A DNA stretch of 64,000 nt from Enoplolaimus lenunculus (Eukaryota > Nematoda > Enoplea > Enoplida > Thoracostomopsidae), in NCBI GenBank assembly GCA_030248215.1, contig JASANG010000610.1, positions 1 through 64,000 on the forward strand, in the 5' to 3' direction. Made by a program: the position numbers and the translations under genes. Within the stretch, counting starts at the first letter, position 1, and the number at the start of each line of letters is the position of its first letter. Below, one piece after another: positions 48,260 to 60,141 of this stretch. The notes below the pieces were generated by a model. It searched no databases. It was not told the DNA's origin and worked only from the letters and a program-made list of their open reading frames with translations.

Positions 48260-49215
48260 CTGAAACAGTATCCCAAAAATAAAACCATTTAATACGGCGT
48301 CAGAGAATATGAAAACGCGAAACATATTGCAGGTATGACTATCTATCTGCAAATTTCTGAAAAATATTAAAAATAAGAAAATTACTGATTTGTAGCTTAG
48401 TCGTGTCCCTACCATTCAACGATAAATTCATAAGATGGCTCCTTATTTGTTTTTTTAATTTTCATTGACCACGGTTCCAACAGGAACTAAATTTTGCCAG
48501 AACAGAAACAGGAAATGAATTGAATTAGTCTGCAGATACCGGACTTTGAAATAATTTTCGTCACCGAATTACTATTGCACTTTTTAGAAAACTTGACAAA
48601 AATGGCTTAAGCGAATTTTCAGCTATTCCATCATCAAGTTTTGTGAAAACGCAACAGAAACAGTGTATTAACGAAATTGAAATAATTGCCAAAGCATTCA
48701 TTTTGAAACAACAAGTTTTCAAAAACAAAGTTTCCAATATTTATATGGTCAAGAATAATTTGCCGCAAAATCGTAAAAATTCCGGTTCCGGCGCCTTTGT
48801 ATGCAAAAAGAAAAACATGGCGGATGAACCCTGCCATTGATTCTCCATATTTTTTTCAGGACTGAAAGGTTAATTAGTATATAATTAAGAAAATTATGAA
48901 TAATTTGCCACAAAATCGTAAAAATTCCGGTTCCGGCGCCTTTGTATGCAAAAAGAAAATCATGGCAGTTGAACCCTGCCGTTGACTCTTCATATTTTTT
49001 CCGGACCGAAAGGTTAATTAGTATATAATTAAGAAAATTATGTTTTGTTCCACGCAGCTTGGCAATCTCAGTGGAGTGGTATTACCTTTGCCGTAGCAGT
49101 ATAAGCGGTTCTTAAGTTACAATTTAAAACCTGTTCTTGCACCGCATCAAAAACTGTTTGATAATATAAAAAAGCTAAGTAACTAGTACACTGCTTCACC
49201 AATATAAAGGCTTAC
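48260..49215 (-). other. CaMKII intron with a local duplication
   Basis: Contains a CGGTTCCAACAGGAAC-started element (about 48472-48832, ending GATGAACCCTG) and a direct duplication: GAATAATTTGCC..AAAATCGTAAAAATTCCGG with GGCGCCTTTGTATGCAAAAA and the following GGTTAATTAGTATATAATTA occurs twice (about 48750-48898 and 48899-49038). A relative lies at 59604-59950. Confidence 0.75.
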
Positions 49216-49293
49216 CTTTAGTTTTCTTCTCGCGTTGAATTTCTTTAAGCAATCAACTGTATCTTGTCTATGCATAACCGATGCCAAACCGCG
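49216..49293 (-). CDS. unc-43: CaMKII regulatory exon (autophosphorylation threonine)
   Basis: Acceptor TATTTTAG, donor GTAAGC, phase 0 at both ends, 78 nt. Encodes [20 protein letters not shown], then ARRKLK. R-Q-D-T-V-D is the autoinhibitory segment; its T is the counterpart of vertebrate Thr286, and [10 protein letters not shown] begins the calmodulin-binding helix. It is two codons shorter at its start than the vertebrate exon. Confidence 0.97.
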
Positions 49294-49553
49294 CTAAAAT
49301 AGAATCAAAATAAAAACGCATCGCTGAGACGGGTGAAGGCGCTGAACTATTTTACTTTTAAACTTTATGCTGCATATCATGTTTTGGAATGCAATAACTC
49401 AGATCAAATGCGCTAACTCAAAATCAATTTGCATTCTGATTGTTAGAGCATAGAATAATTACCCAATAAGTTCATGGAACATAAAATAGCTACCTAACAG
49501 TAACCACCGAGGCTTCAAAACTGGTAAAACCTAACCTTCCAATATCTACTTAC

Positions 49554-49676
49554 ACTAATCCAAGGGTTCTTGAGAGCTTGATCGGCAGTAATTCGACGTT
49601 TGGGATTGACTGTTAACATGCTGTTGATCAACTTTTTCGCTTCAGGGGTGACTGTGTCCCACTCTGGACTAGGATA
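49554..49676 (-). CDS. unc-43: CaMKII kinase exon ([14 protein letters not shown])
   Basis: Acceptor ATACTTGCAG, donor GTAAGT, phase 0 both ends, 123 nt as expected. Encodes [20 protein letters not shown], then [20 protein letters not shown] and S. These are the C-lobe helices with the conserved R of the kinase fold ([10 protein letters not shown]). Confidence 0.98.
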
Positions 49677-50046
49677 CTGCAAGTATACGGCACACATACA
49701 ACAAATTACTGAGTAAACAATTCTTATCACCTTTCGGATTCGAGATTAGAAAAATATAAGACACTAACCGTCAATAGAAAGAGCATTCGCCACGTGTTTG
49801 CCCCTTAATAAACATAATCTAATCATTCGAATCCTGTGTAAAGAGTACCACACGACAGCAAAAATCAAAGATAAACTAACTGTACACATACACAAACATA
49901 TCACGGCTTACTTCATAAGACAGAGTTTCATTTTCTATAAGTAAAACCCAATCGTTTTATAACAAAGCAATAATCATAAGTTCTAAAATTCAAATTCATG
50001 CTAAATCTCTGGTTTTGAACTCGAGCTATATATTTTTGTGAAATAC
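49677..50046 (-). other. CaMKII intron, plain
   Basis: Intron of 370 bp; nothing in it beyond AT-rich sequence. Confidence 0.85.
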
Positions 50047-50141
50047 CTCAAAGTTGCCTTGTTTGATTTGTGCGTACAGTCTGTGCTGATCCTCGTCCCA
50101 AAACGGCGGATATCCGACCAGAAGTATATACAGGATAACAC
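50047..50141 (-). CDS. unc-43: CaMKII kinase exon ([18 protein letters not shown])
   Basis: Acceptor GGTTTTAAG in phase 1, donor GTATTT in phase 0, 95 nt as expected. Encodes [20 protein letters not shown], then [12 protein letters not shown]. Helix F/G region of the C-lobe. The donor GTATTT is weak compared with the other exons. Confidence 0.97.
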
Positions 50142-50557
50142 CTTAAAACCACAAAAACAGTTTGCCACTAACACAAATAAATAGGAACCAAGATGGGAGG
50201 GAAAATCCTACTCAATCTCAGGTTCCCACCACAATTAGGTACCCAGTACTCGCGTTTGCTTGAATTTAATTACAAAACTTGCTCAAAAGCGTATTTTTAT
50301 TTTCATTGAATTTCCATTAATTTGTTAGATTTAATTTTTCTTTTTTAGTTCAGTGTATTAAAACTTGAACTTTTTGACTTGCCCGAAAATGCAATCACAG
50401 AAAGATGTTAAAAACAGTCGCTTTTATAAAATTATAACCGCTTCGTAGATCCAAAATTGGCTGTCTAACCGTGGGTTTGCCGATTTTCCAAACCAATGCG
50501 AGAGTGTATTAAAATAATCATATTTGTAAAACTGGAAATTCTTTTTTAAACACTTAC
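50142..50557 (-). other. CaMKII intron, plain
   Basis: Intron of 416 bp without recognisable elements. Confidence 0.85.
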
Positions 50558-50641
50558 CACATGCCCAAATATCGACCGGTTTGCCGTATGGTTCTTTTTT
50601 CAAAACCTCCGGCGATAAATAACCAGGAGTGCCAGCAAATC
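50558..50641 (-). CDS. unc-43: CaMKII kinase exon (activation segment end, GTPGYLSPE)
   Basis: Acceptor AATATTTAG in phase 1, donor GTAAGT in phase 1, 84 nt as expected. Encodes [20 protein letters not shown], then KPVDIWAC. Holds the S-P-E motif (APE in other kinases) and the D-x-W of helix F. Confidence 0.98.
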
Positions 50642-51094
<453 letters not shown>

Positions 51095-52396
51095 CTAAAA
51101 TTAACAAAAAGACAAAAAATAACACAATAAAACATATAATTCTGTTTGTTTTAGCCTTAATTCGCTACTACAAAACGTCACACATTAGAAAGCTGATATT
51201 TTTGTCAATCCTTCACTGGTCGTAATAGAATATTTTCTGTGGAGACTTTTGAGTCATTAGCAGCCGACCAACTTTTGTAATTCTGTTTCGATTGAACTGA
51301 GTCCAATTCATATTAAAAAATTTCCAATTTTTATACACAAATCTAAAACACGCCTCATTAGTTGTTACACTCTATCGTTATTAGTATAATAATTCTAACG
51401 AGTAAGAAAAGAATGTTTGCAAGTAATACGGCACGGTGGAATGTTATTTCCAAAACAAAACGTTTTTTATAAAAACAAAAATCGCTAGAAGCGTAAACAC
51501 TGCAACCAGACAAAATAGTTAAACCACAGCACCCATTAGGCAGGCACACATTATATTCATCTATCAGTCGTGACATGGACCGGAAAGCAAAAAACTGTGC
51601 GGTCCTCGGCCCAATGGTGAACCGTGGAAGGGCCGCATAGTGCTGGATCGAACCACTTCCAATGTGGACTAGACCTGTCCGGCACTGTCCGACACTGGCG
51701 GATAGCTGGTCGGGACCGGAAGTCGACCAACGATCCAGTTACGCTTCCAGTTTTACAGTTCTGATTCGTTACCCTAAACTCGTCGTGCTTGACCCGACGG
51801 CACGGTAACGGACGGCGACGCCTGCTAAATACAGCACCACCCTAACATACCTAAGCGAAACGGAACAAAGCGGTTCTGTCGCTAACGGTCATACCGCATA
51901 TGCATCATCTACTCTACTAATGAAATGCGAGCAAAGGAAGGCAAGTGACAAAGAATACAGCAAACAGAGTGAAATTGCCAAAATAACATGCAAGTTAAAG
52001 CCGCGAAAAGATTCCGGAACCAAAAAAAAACTCGCAACCTTAGAAGCACCTTTTTCTAATTTCAGACACAGAAACTTTGGTATTTTTATAACGGTGACCA
52101 CTTGCTAACAAATCGGCAGTAACTTTAGCATTGGTTAAAACCATAAATTTCACTCGATTAAGCAGTTTATTTTACGTAATTTTGCAAAATACCATTTCAT
52201 ATCTTGGGATTCTTTTCTTACTACAAGTTACAAAAAACGAAATTATTTATTTGCCGAGAACTGCCGAGTGGTCCAAAGGATTTTACAAAACACTTAAATG
52301 CCATCGCGAGATCGATGCAAAAAATGCTGTTATTCTCGTTGCCATGAACAAAATCAAACGTCATGTTTTGTACAACAACCAAATACAGATGTTTAC
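51095..52396 (-). other. CaMKII intron with a GGACCGG-rich patch
   Basis: 1.3 kb. At 51575-51900 there is GC-rich sequence with GGACCGGAA, GTCCGGCACTGTCCGACACT and GGGACCGGAAG motifs, probably a decayed MITE related to 41546-41952. Nothing else noted. Confidence 0.6.
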
Positions 52397-52469
52397 CTTT
52401 AAATCACGATGTACAACATTATTCGTATGGCAATATGCTATGCTATCGAGAATCTGTTGAATGCAGTGA
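52397..52469 (-). CDS. unc-43: CaMKII alternative HRD exon 6b
   Basis: Acceptor TTGTTTTCAG in phase 2, donor AAAG/GTAAAC in phase 0, 73 nt. Encodes [18 protein letters not shown], then VVHRDLK, with the catalytic H-R-D. It has the same length, phases and position in the protein as 54531-54603, so the two must be alternatives: using both would shift the frame. Five residues of 25 differ between them, all before the HRD loop, while about eleven other codons differ silently, showing that both copies have been kept by selection. Of the two, this reads closer to the common CaMKII form (CIQQIL). Confidence 0.95.
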
Positions 52470-53157
52470 CTGAAAACAATAAAAGTCATTTTAGTATAGG
52501 AAGTTTTTCCAACATTGGTAAATTCTTAACATATGTGAGGGGATGGGTAACTAAAGACTGTGTTTAAAGTGATATATAAATAACGTACCATGCGTTCAGT
52601 GAAAACCACACACTTCTATGCGTAGAGATTATGCACTTTTGTTAATCGTAAACGCACAGAGATAGTAATAAGTAACTAAAGCTACGTACAAAAGACTTAT
52701 CCTATATACGTACGTACCTTTTCTCCCTACACCAGTATTAGTTTGGCCAACAGATGCGGATCCAAAAATTTTTGACGGGAGGGGGGAGGGGCGGGCTGGC
52801 AATTGTTATGAAACGCAAAAATGGTAAAGTAGAGGGACCTTACTATTTTACCACAAAAAGTTCTGGGGGAAAAATTGTGTTTTTTACAAAGTTTTCTGAG
52901 GGGAAATAATTGTAAGGTAGGGACCTCGCAATTTTAACACAAAAAAATTCTGACGAGACGCTCCCCCTCTGGATCCGCTAGTGTTGGCCAATGTATAGAA
53001 CAGGGTCGTAATAGCAGTATAGACATATTCCTAAGCCTTAGCAAAAAAGTTAGTCTTGAGCGTACTGTATTGCAGTCTCGTCGAAATACGTTCCTCCCCA
53101 AATTATTACATGGGCGTTAGTTTGATAAAAGATAAAAGTCTCACACATCACTGTTTA

Positions 53158-53684
53158 TTATTTGTCTAGACTTAAACCTGCAACTAGTTCTAACTCTATG
53201 CCGAACCTCAGGCTACTAATTTTAATATTATTCCCGTCATTATGCGGGAAAGACTTTTTATCGGCGAAAGTAAAACAAGTACCGGAAATCTTCAAGAAGT
53301 ACCTATAATTACCGCCAGCACGGCGGTTTCCCAACGAACCAAAAAACAAGATTCAATCTCACACTGAATCAACCAGCGTCGGTTGCCCAAAAAATAATGA
53401 TCTCGTATCAAAAAGACAAACAAAATCTCCAGTGGCGAGTGACATCGGAGCAACAAAACCTGATGCAATCGACAAGAACCCGATATACCTGCTGGTTTGC
53501 AATGGAAACCTGGCAAGAAAACCTATTCCAGCAAACGGAAGATTTCATTGTGAACCCAGATCGGACTCTGGAGTATCTCAAAGCAGAAACTTGTAGCCGA
53601 ATCTGCAAATTACTGCCAAAAATAGCCGGTGTAAACGAAACTCAAAGACAAGATGACACTGCACAGCAAAGTAAAACAACCTGA
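53158..53684 (+). other. Unexplained coding-like island on the opposite strand
   Basis: GC content rises and a plus-strand frame is open from 53274 to a TGA near 53684 (about 137 codons; first ATG 53397), reading SYQKDKQNLQWRVTSEQQNL, CWFAMETWQENLFQQ and VNPDRTLEYLKAETCSRICK. A neighbouring frame is also open for about 95 codons (SHTESTSVGCPKNNDLVS, VCNGNLARKPIPANGRFHCE). Both read like protein, and I recognise neither. It may be a decayed gene copy, a transposon remnant or a small antisense gene. Confidence 0.3.
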
Positions 53685-54226
53685 GCATTCTAAAGAGCAA
53701 ACAGGTACAACAATTTACACTAGAGATCGATTTAACAGCAAGCATGATCTAGACTTGATTAACAGTTGTTTACATATTCTCTAGTGAATAATGACACGAC
53801 ACAACATCGCCAAGCGAAGGGTCAACCAAATAAAGTAAACTAAAAGCAAAACCGTAGTTGAAATTTTGTAATAATTTTCAACACCAAATAGTAAAACCTG
53901 CATTAGAAAGCGAATTTCTGGCGATTCTGTCACCACGTTTTTATTTAATTCGCTAACTTTAACGAACGTAAAAGAGGTGCACAAACATTTATTTCAAAAT
54001 AAATTTTCAAATATATACCACAATTTTTGGCATGTAAATTAGCATTGATAATTTGTCACAAAACCGTAAATACTTCCGGTTCCTGCGTCCTGTGAGCCAG
54101 AGCTGGAACCGGTATAAAATTGTTACAAGACAGAACACAAAACGGCACACTGGTTAATGGTTAAGCGAAGCAAAGAAGGTTATATTATAAAAAACGATAA
54201 AATGCAGCAGTATGAATGAGGATAAC

Positions 54227-54406
54227 CACTGGCGGATCCATAGGGGGGGGGCACCCCGGCCGTGCCCCCCCAACAGCATCTCGACAAAAATTATATAGCA
54301 ATTTTGTGACAATTGTTCGTGATTTGTGTGTGTCAAAAGTAAGTTTATTACCTGTTAAATTTTGCCCCCCCCCCCCCCACATTTTGAGATCCTGGATCCG
54401 CCACTG
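54227..54406. mobile_element. hAT-like MITE, CACTGGCGGATCCA family
   Basis: Ends CACTGGCGGATCCATAGGG and CCTGGATCCGCCACTG are inverted copies, with long G and C runs just inside. The 8-bp duplication AGGATAAC is exact (54219-54226, 54407-54414). 180 bp. The 52735-52985 region ends in a related GGATCCGCTAGTG terminus. Confidence 0.92.
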
Positions 54407-54530
54407 AGGATAACAGCAACAAACCGAGCAAAACGACTTGATATTGTGCGTTAAGCTGCGTAACGGTCAGTAGTGGTCACATCAAACCACACAAATCAAA
54501 GGTTAATGCGTAGTGAATGCAGATACAAAC

Positions 54531-54603
54531 CTTCAGATCGCGATGTACAACATTGTTATTGTGACAGTACGCTACACCTGCCAAGATTTGTTTAATACAG
54601 TGG
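54531..54603 (-). CDS. unc-43: CaMKII alternative HRD exon 6a
   Basis: Acceptor ATTTTTTCAG in phase 2, donor AAG/GTTTGT in phase 0, 73 nt. Encodes SHCIKQILAGVAYCHNNN, then VVHRDLK. It lies first in transcript order. Compared with exon 6b the helix before the catalytic loop has K for Q, AG for DS, V for I and N for T. The donor GTTTGT is weaker than that of 6b. Both copies preserve the catalytic H-R-D-L-K. Confidence 0.95.
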
Positions 54604-54837
54604 CTGAAAAAATGATTTACCAATATCTCAAAAAAGGGTGCAATAACAACAGCAAATATCATTGAGTCAAGCATAGAACTGAATAATACAAAAATGTTGG
54701 ATTTTTCTGTTCAAAACGGCAATTTCGGTGGCATCCATCATCCGCAATGCAATACAATCCGGATCGAAACCAGCATGCTGCGTGTCTAATAGAAATTACT
54801 CTTATTTGTGATTGGATGGATGTACAACTACAGTGAC

Positions 54838-56365
54838 CAAGGTGCAACCGAATGTCCGGCTCAGATTTCCTATCCGCTAAAAAGCCACTGTCCGGTTCTG
54901 ATTTCTGTATCCGGTATAAACTTACCGGATATTAAAAATCTCCAAAAATTGGTCAGTATGTTATTGAGCGAAGCGAAACTCCGAGCGAAGCTCGGAGTTT
55001 CGTGAAGCGTTTTATGTTTTGTACTTGGGGGTCGAAAGGTGGATGTCCGTCCGTTCGTCTGTCCGTCCGAAAAGAATCTCAGGAACGGCTGAACCGATTT
55101 TGATAAACTTTTTTTTGTTTGAAAGCCAATTATCCTGGGGTGTTAACCTCGCATTAGGGTTTTAAAATTTTAAGCCGTTTATTAGCTACAGGCTAATTTG
55201 CATAATTATTTAAGCCTAAATTAGGACTTTCCACAATATTTCACTAATTATTACAGTTAGAAGCAATCTAATTTTAGCATTAAAGGGTTTATGGGTGCGA
55301 GGAATCTGCGTACACTGTTTACAAACCTCCAAAACCGATAATTGAGCAGTTAGCTAATAGATAATTTGCATATTAGCATAGTTCATAAGCCTAAATTAAG
55401 ACTTTTTACAATATTTCGCTAAACGGCTGAACCGATTTTGATAAACTTTTTTTGTTTGAAAGCCAATTATCCTGGAGTGTTAACCTCGCATTAGGGTTTT
55501 AAAATTTTAAGCTTTTATTAGCTACAGGCTAATTTGCATAATTATTTAAGCCTAAATTAGGACTTTCCACAATATTTCACTAATTATTACAGTTAGAAGC
55601 AATCTAATTTTAGCATTAAAGGGTTTTTGGGTGAGAGGAATCTGCGTACACTGTTTACAAACCTCCAAAACCGATAATTGAGCAGTTAGCTAATAGATAA
55701 TTTGCATATTAGCATAGTTCATAAGCCTAAATTAAGACTTTTTACAATATTTCGCTAATTATTAATGTTAAAAGCAATATAATTTCAGCACTAAAGGGTT
55801 TTTGGTGCGAGGAATTTGAATAAATAGTTTACAAACAACCAAAACGGATAGTTGAATAGTTAGCTAATAGCTAATTTGCATATTAGCTTAATTGACAAGA
55901 CAAAACTAGGACTTTTTAAATTATTTCCATAATTATTAGGGTTTACTGAAGGTTTTTGGGTGCGAAGAATCTGAATAAATTGTTTACAAACTTCCAAAAC
56001 CGATAATTTAATAGTTAGCTAATAACTAATTTGAATATTAGCTTAATTGACAAAACACAATTAGGACTTTTTAAATTATTCCAAAAATTATTAGAGTGGA
56101 TTGAAAGTGATTACTTAGAACTGTAACGAAACTTTACTGACATTTGTGCGAGCCCTAAAGAAGCCAGATCAAAATTCAGTTTATTAACTATAAATACGTA
56201 TGAAATTAAAACATCTGAAAATGCTAAAGATGCCCACGATATAGCGAATAAAATTAAATTTATATATCTTAGTATGGTACTAGGCTGATATCCGGTTCCG
56301 GTAAATAATTCACTGTCCGTATATGATTCCGGTATTCGGTAAATCCATATCCGGTCACTCCTTGC
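54838..56365. mobile_element. CCGG-type MITE interrupted by AGCGAAGC repeat, nested
   Basis: The left part (54838-54958) begins AAGGTGCAACCGAATGTCCG; the right part (56285-56365) holds ATATCCGGTTCCGGTAAATA and ends ATCCGGTCACTCCTTG, the mirrored terminus. Between them lies the AGCGAAGC repeat, so one element most likely went into the other. Confidence 0.55.
54960..56110. repeat. AGCGAAGC-headed modular repeat, copy 3
   Basis: The head contains a perfect hairpin, AAACTCCGAGC / GCTCGGAGTTT around a GAA loop (54976-55000), then TCCGTCCGTTCGTCTGTCCG, GAACCGATTTTGATAAAC, GGGGTGTTAACCTCGCATTA. A block of about 330 bp (55091-55421) is repeated almost unchanged right after itself (55422-55757), a recent duplication. 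Tail units then follow to about 56110. Confidence 0.8.
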
Positions 56366-56544
56366 GATGAACTAAATGGCAAGAAGCAGGAGATAGCTTG
56401 GACGTGAGCAAGTCAATTTTTTTCATATTTAAAGTAAAAACCGTAACAGAGTATATGAGCCGTTGACGAGTGCTATTTGAAGTTCAAGTAACTGTTCATC
56501 TTCACACAACTAAAACTGCAGTTTCTGTTTTATACCATAATATG

Positions 56545-56810
56545 TCGTAGGCCAATCTGCTATTCATGCCAGCCAATTGCTAATTGGCCTTGGCCAATCT
56601 GCTATTGTATGTAATAGCAGTATGGCCTGGGCTAAACTGATTATATGGACAGACACAATATCGTTAACTAATCAGCGTTAGTCTTGCATCACTGTTGTTT
56701 TGCGAAATCGCACAATCGCAAATTGGCCTAGGCCAAACTGCTATTTGCTTCGAATAGAAGATTGTCCTAGACCAACTGGTAATTGACCTGAATAGCAGAT
56801 TGACCTACGA
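56545..56810. mobile_element. GGCCAATCTGCTATT inverted-repeat element
   Basis: AGGCCAATCTGCTATT near 56549 and AATAGCAGATTGACCTACG near 56793 are inverted copies; related TTGGCCTAGGCCAAACTGC blocks lie between. No coding content; target duplication not clear. Confidence 0.5.
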
Positions 56811-57469
56811 TACATATACGAAATGTGCACTGAGAACATATATAAGCACCGGTTGTTGTGAAACTTAACAAAACTGCAGACTAATTTCCCGCACGATTCT
56901 GCTTGCTACTGCAATTCCGGCTGCTGGGATGCACCCTGCGATTTCGTTCCGTTAAAACAATAAATGATGCTGACGCTAGTAAATGTAAAAAATACGCTAC
57001 GAAACTATTAACCAATCACTGCCGGATATACTGTTTTGTTATTTATCTCTGATGCGTGCTGCACAAAAATGAACCAATCACACTGCTTTTAAATACATAT
57101 TTTAGTTACATGGCAACAGTAGTATCTATCAACTGCAACTTATTTTTCATAAATCATATGAACGCGATAGTGTTCATATGTATTGTTCGCGCATCTCATG
57201 TGCCTATATTTTTCCGTTTAGTTTGCATGTTGGTACTTCAGTAATATCAGACCTCTTTCGATTAAATTTTATACACTGGTATCGTGGTACGTCGGAAATA
57301 TCTGTGCCAAAGATTTGCCAAATGAATGTGGCCTTCAGCAGTTATGGTCAAAAAACTTTACAGAAAGTGCATGAAATTTGTCACTTTGGTTCAACACTTT
57401 TTACCCGCTGTTAGCAAGTACTATTACTATTACAGCTCTATAGGTACACTTTATAGAGCTTACGGTCGG

Positions 57470-58140
57470 TTCAACCCAACGGCTAGTTTCGCCCCAACGG
57501 TTGGTTTCACCCCAACTGTTGGTTTCACCCTAACGGTTCGTTTCACCCCAACGGTTCGTTTCACCCACACGGTTAGTTTCACACCAACGGATGGTTTCAC
57601 CCCAACTGTTGGTTTCACCAGGGTGCAACCGGAATTCCAATCCCGATTGCACAATTAATCGGAGTCGTACCTTTGAAATTTTAATTTTAATCTTACTTGT
57701 GGTGATAAGTTGAATAAAAAAACTGTTTATTTATCTATTAAATTGCTTTCGGTGCGTTAACTTATCATTAATTGATTGAAGATTACCTTTTACCGGAAAA
57801 AAATCACCGCCAACTTATTCATGCACCGTTTTTGAAAATTGTTTCCAGGCAACAGAAACCATAGATCAACCTGATATTTGTCAATGCAAATTATCTGCAC
57901 AGTCACAAAATTACTAGTTCCGATTCCGATTACAATTCCGGTATAAATTTGCTGTTCCAATTCCGATGCCGGTATAATTCAGTTCCGCTTTGTACCCTAG
58001 GGTTCACCCCAACTGTTGGTTTCATCCCAACGTTTGGTTTCACCCCAACGTTTGGTTTCACCCCAACGGCTGGTTTCACCTCAACGGCTGGTTTTATTCC
58101 ACCGGTTGGTTTCACCCCAACGAATGGTTTCACCCCCCAC
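57470..58140. repeat. 18-bp minisatellite GGTTTCACCCCAACGGTT, split by a MITE
   Basis: Units of 18 bp run over 57470-57618 and again over 58000-58140. As 18 is a multiple of three, several frames stay open and read as hexapeptide repeats (PTVGFT on plus, VGVKPT on minus); these are consequences of the repeat. No splice site or start consistent with a host gene was found. Confidence 0.85.
57619..57999. mobile_element. hAT-like MITE inside the minisatellite
   Basis: Begins CAGGGTGCAACCGGAATTCC and ends TCCGCTTTGTACCCTA. Flanks GGTTTCAC (57611-57618) and GGGTTCAC (58000-58007) are an 8-bp duplication with one mismatch, taken from the minisatellite unit. Confidence 0.72.
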
Positions 58141-60011
58141 GGACAATGTCACCATCACAGTTTGTTTCGTCCTATGCTTGATATCATACAAATACTTTGG
58201 TTACGCGCTTGTTCTCACGACAAAAGTTTCTTTCAACCAAACGATTTATTTAAACTCAGTATTGAGGTTAATCAGTCAGTCTTTTCATTTTTTGTAATTT
58301 ACATTGATGGATTAAGCAAACGCTTGGTAAAGCGGTTGAAACTGGAAAACATTGGTCAGCACTTGAGCAACATGGGAAATGTTTCATATTCCTATTAAAA
58401 GGATGACCAGACCAGCACATTCATTCGATGAACCTGGGAAACTATTAAGGAACAATGGCGTCCAAAATTATGGCAACTATTAATTCTTCTGAAATATATT
58501 TCGGACAGCAAAATTTCTGTAATTTATTTGTAAGAAACAGATGCTCTGCTTGAATGCAAAGCAAAATATTTTCTGAAATGTAGAAAAATTTAGCGTGGAA
58601 TCCAAGAATGTAGTTTGAAGTTTTCTACAAGAACGTACTAAATTAAACTAAATTGACCTTTTGCTCTCTATTAACATAGTTTATTGCATTTCATAAGAGC
58701 ATTTTATGCCGACATAATTGCTGCGCAGGAACGGAAGTATCGGTCTCGGCAAATCTCGGTATTTAGCAGGTCCCGGTCTCGTTTTTTCGAGTCTCGGTGC
58801 TTGGGTTCCAAAAAAGGTTCGGAATATCACATAAAAATTAAAAATCAGTCATATTGCGTAAAAAGTCAAGCGTAGAATTTGTCACTATAACTAAGAGTTT
58901 AAACAAATTGTTTTGCATACAAGCAGCACATATTTCGTTGAAGATTGTAGCGAGGGAAAACAGGAGTCACAACCCGAGGGCGGTGACAAAAATATATAAG
59001 TGGCGTGTTATTGTGAACATTACGCCGAATAGGCGTCTGCGTAGAAATGTATAAGATCTGTCCATAAGTCCAACACGATTGCATTCATTTAAGGCAGTAA
59101 GTGCATAGTATTACTACTACAACTACCTTTGCTTCGGCTTGTACTATGCCCTCCGTCCCTTCATGCAAAACACTGTCAAAACCAACCCCTACCGTCGAGA
59201 AGGTAATAATGAAGCCGAGCTTTTGTAAAGGAATTATTATATACTGAACCACCAGCATATCAAAGCTATCAAGACAAATTTACTCAAATACCGCTTTCTA
59301 TAATTCCGATAGCTGAAATTTAACCAAAAAACGCCTATAGAAAATAGTTATTAGACAAAATTTATACCAACTCAGCGAGATTTAACTTAAACCACCACAG
59401 CTTTACGTGGACAAATGGCTTGAAACGACCAGTTTATTGGCATCATTATCCAGACTTTCCGAGGGGCAACTAAAACATTGCGCTCTATTTTCAAGCGTCA
59501 TCTAATACTTAAGATAGTATATAGGTACGTGCACTCGTTCATTGCTTTACACCGGAAGCTATTTAAATTAGGCCATATATTTACGCTGCGCCGCGGTGTA
59601 CCACGGTTCCAACAGGAACTAAATTTTTGTGGGGCAGGAACATGAATTGAACTTTTATGCCCCAACAAGAACCAGAATTTAAAATTATATTCAACTGGCA
59701 TGCAATAGAGAAATTACTGGATGAACAACCACCTGCTGAGTTGGAAATTTTTCGCAGTGGAAATCTAAAAAAAATTGCGATTGTCATCGTGTGCGCATGA
59801 ACAAATTATTAATTGTTCCTGTATTGAACTCAAAAATGTTCAAGTTGAAAACTGGACTGCTATAACATCAATTGCATTTCAGGGCAACGAGAACAACTGA
59901 AATGTAAATTGAGCCTGATTAGATTGGACGAACTCCGGCTGGTGGAATAACCGAAAATACCAATATGCTTACGTATATCATTTACATATACTAAATATAA
60001 AGATTCACCTA

Positions 60012-60113
<102 letters not shown>

Positions 60114-60141
60114 TTAGTAGCAGACACTGTGTAAATATGAA

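Larger units (their letters stand above)
52470..54530 (-). other. Intron between the two HRD exons
   Basis: Holds GGGACCTTA tandem units (52765-52975), an old GGCCAATGTATAGAACAGGG element end (52988-53115), a coding-like plus-strand island (53158-53684) and a MITE (54227-54406). The separation of 2.06 kb rules out steric blocking as the cause of exclusion; the frame shift alone would enforce it. Confidence 0.65.

Noticed and set aside
57326-58398. Repeat proteins with PTVGFT or VGVKPT units
   Set aside because: Open frames on both strands follow from the 18-bp repeat unit; no supporting gene structure.
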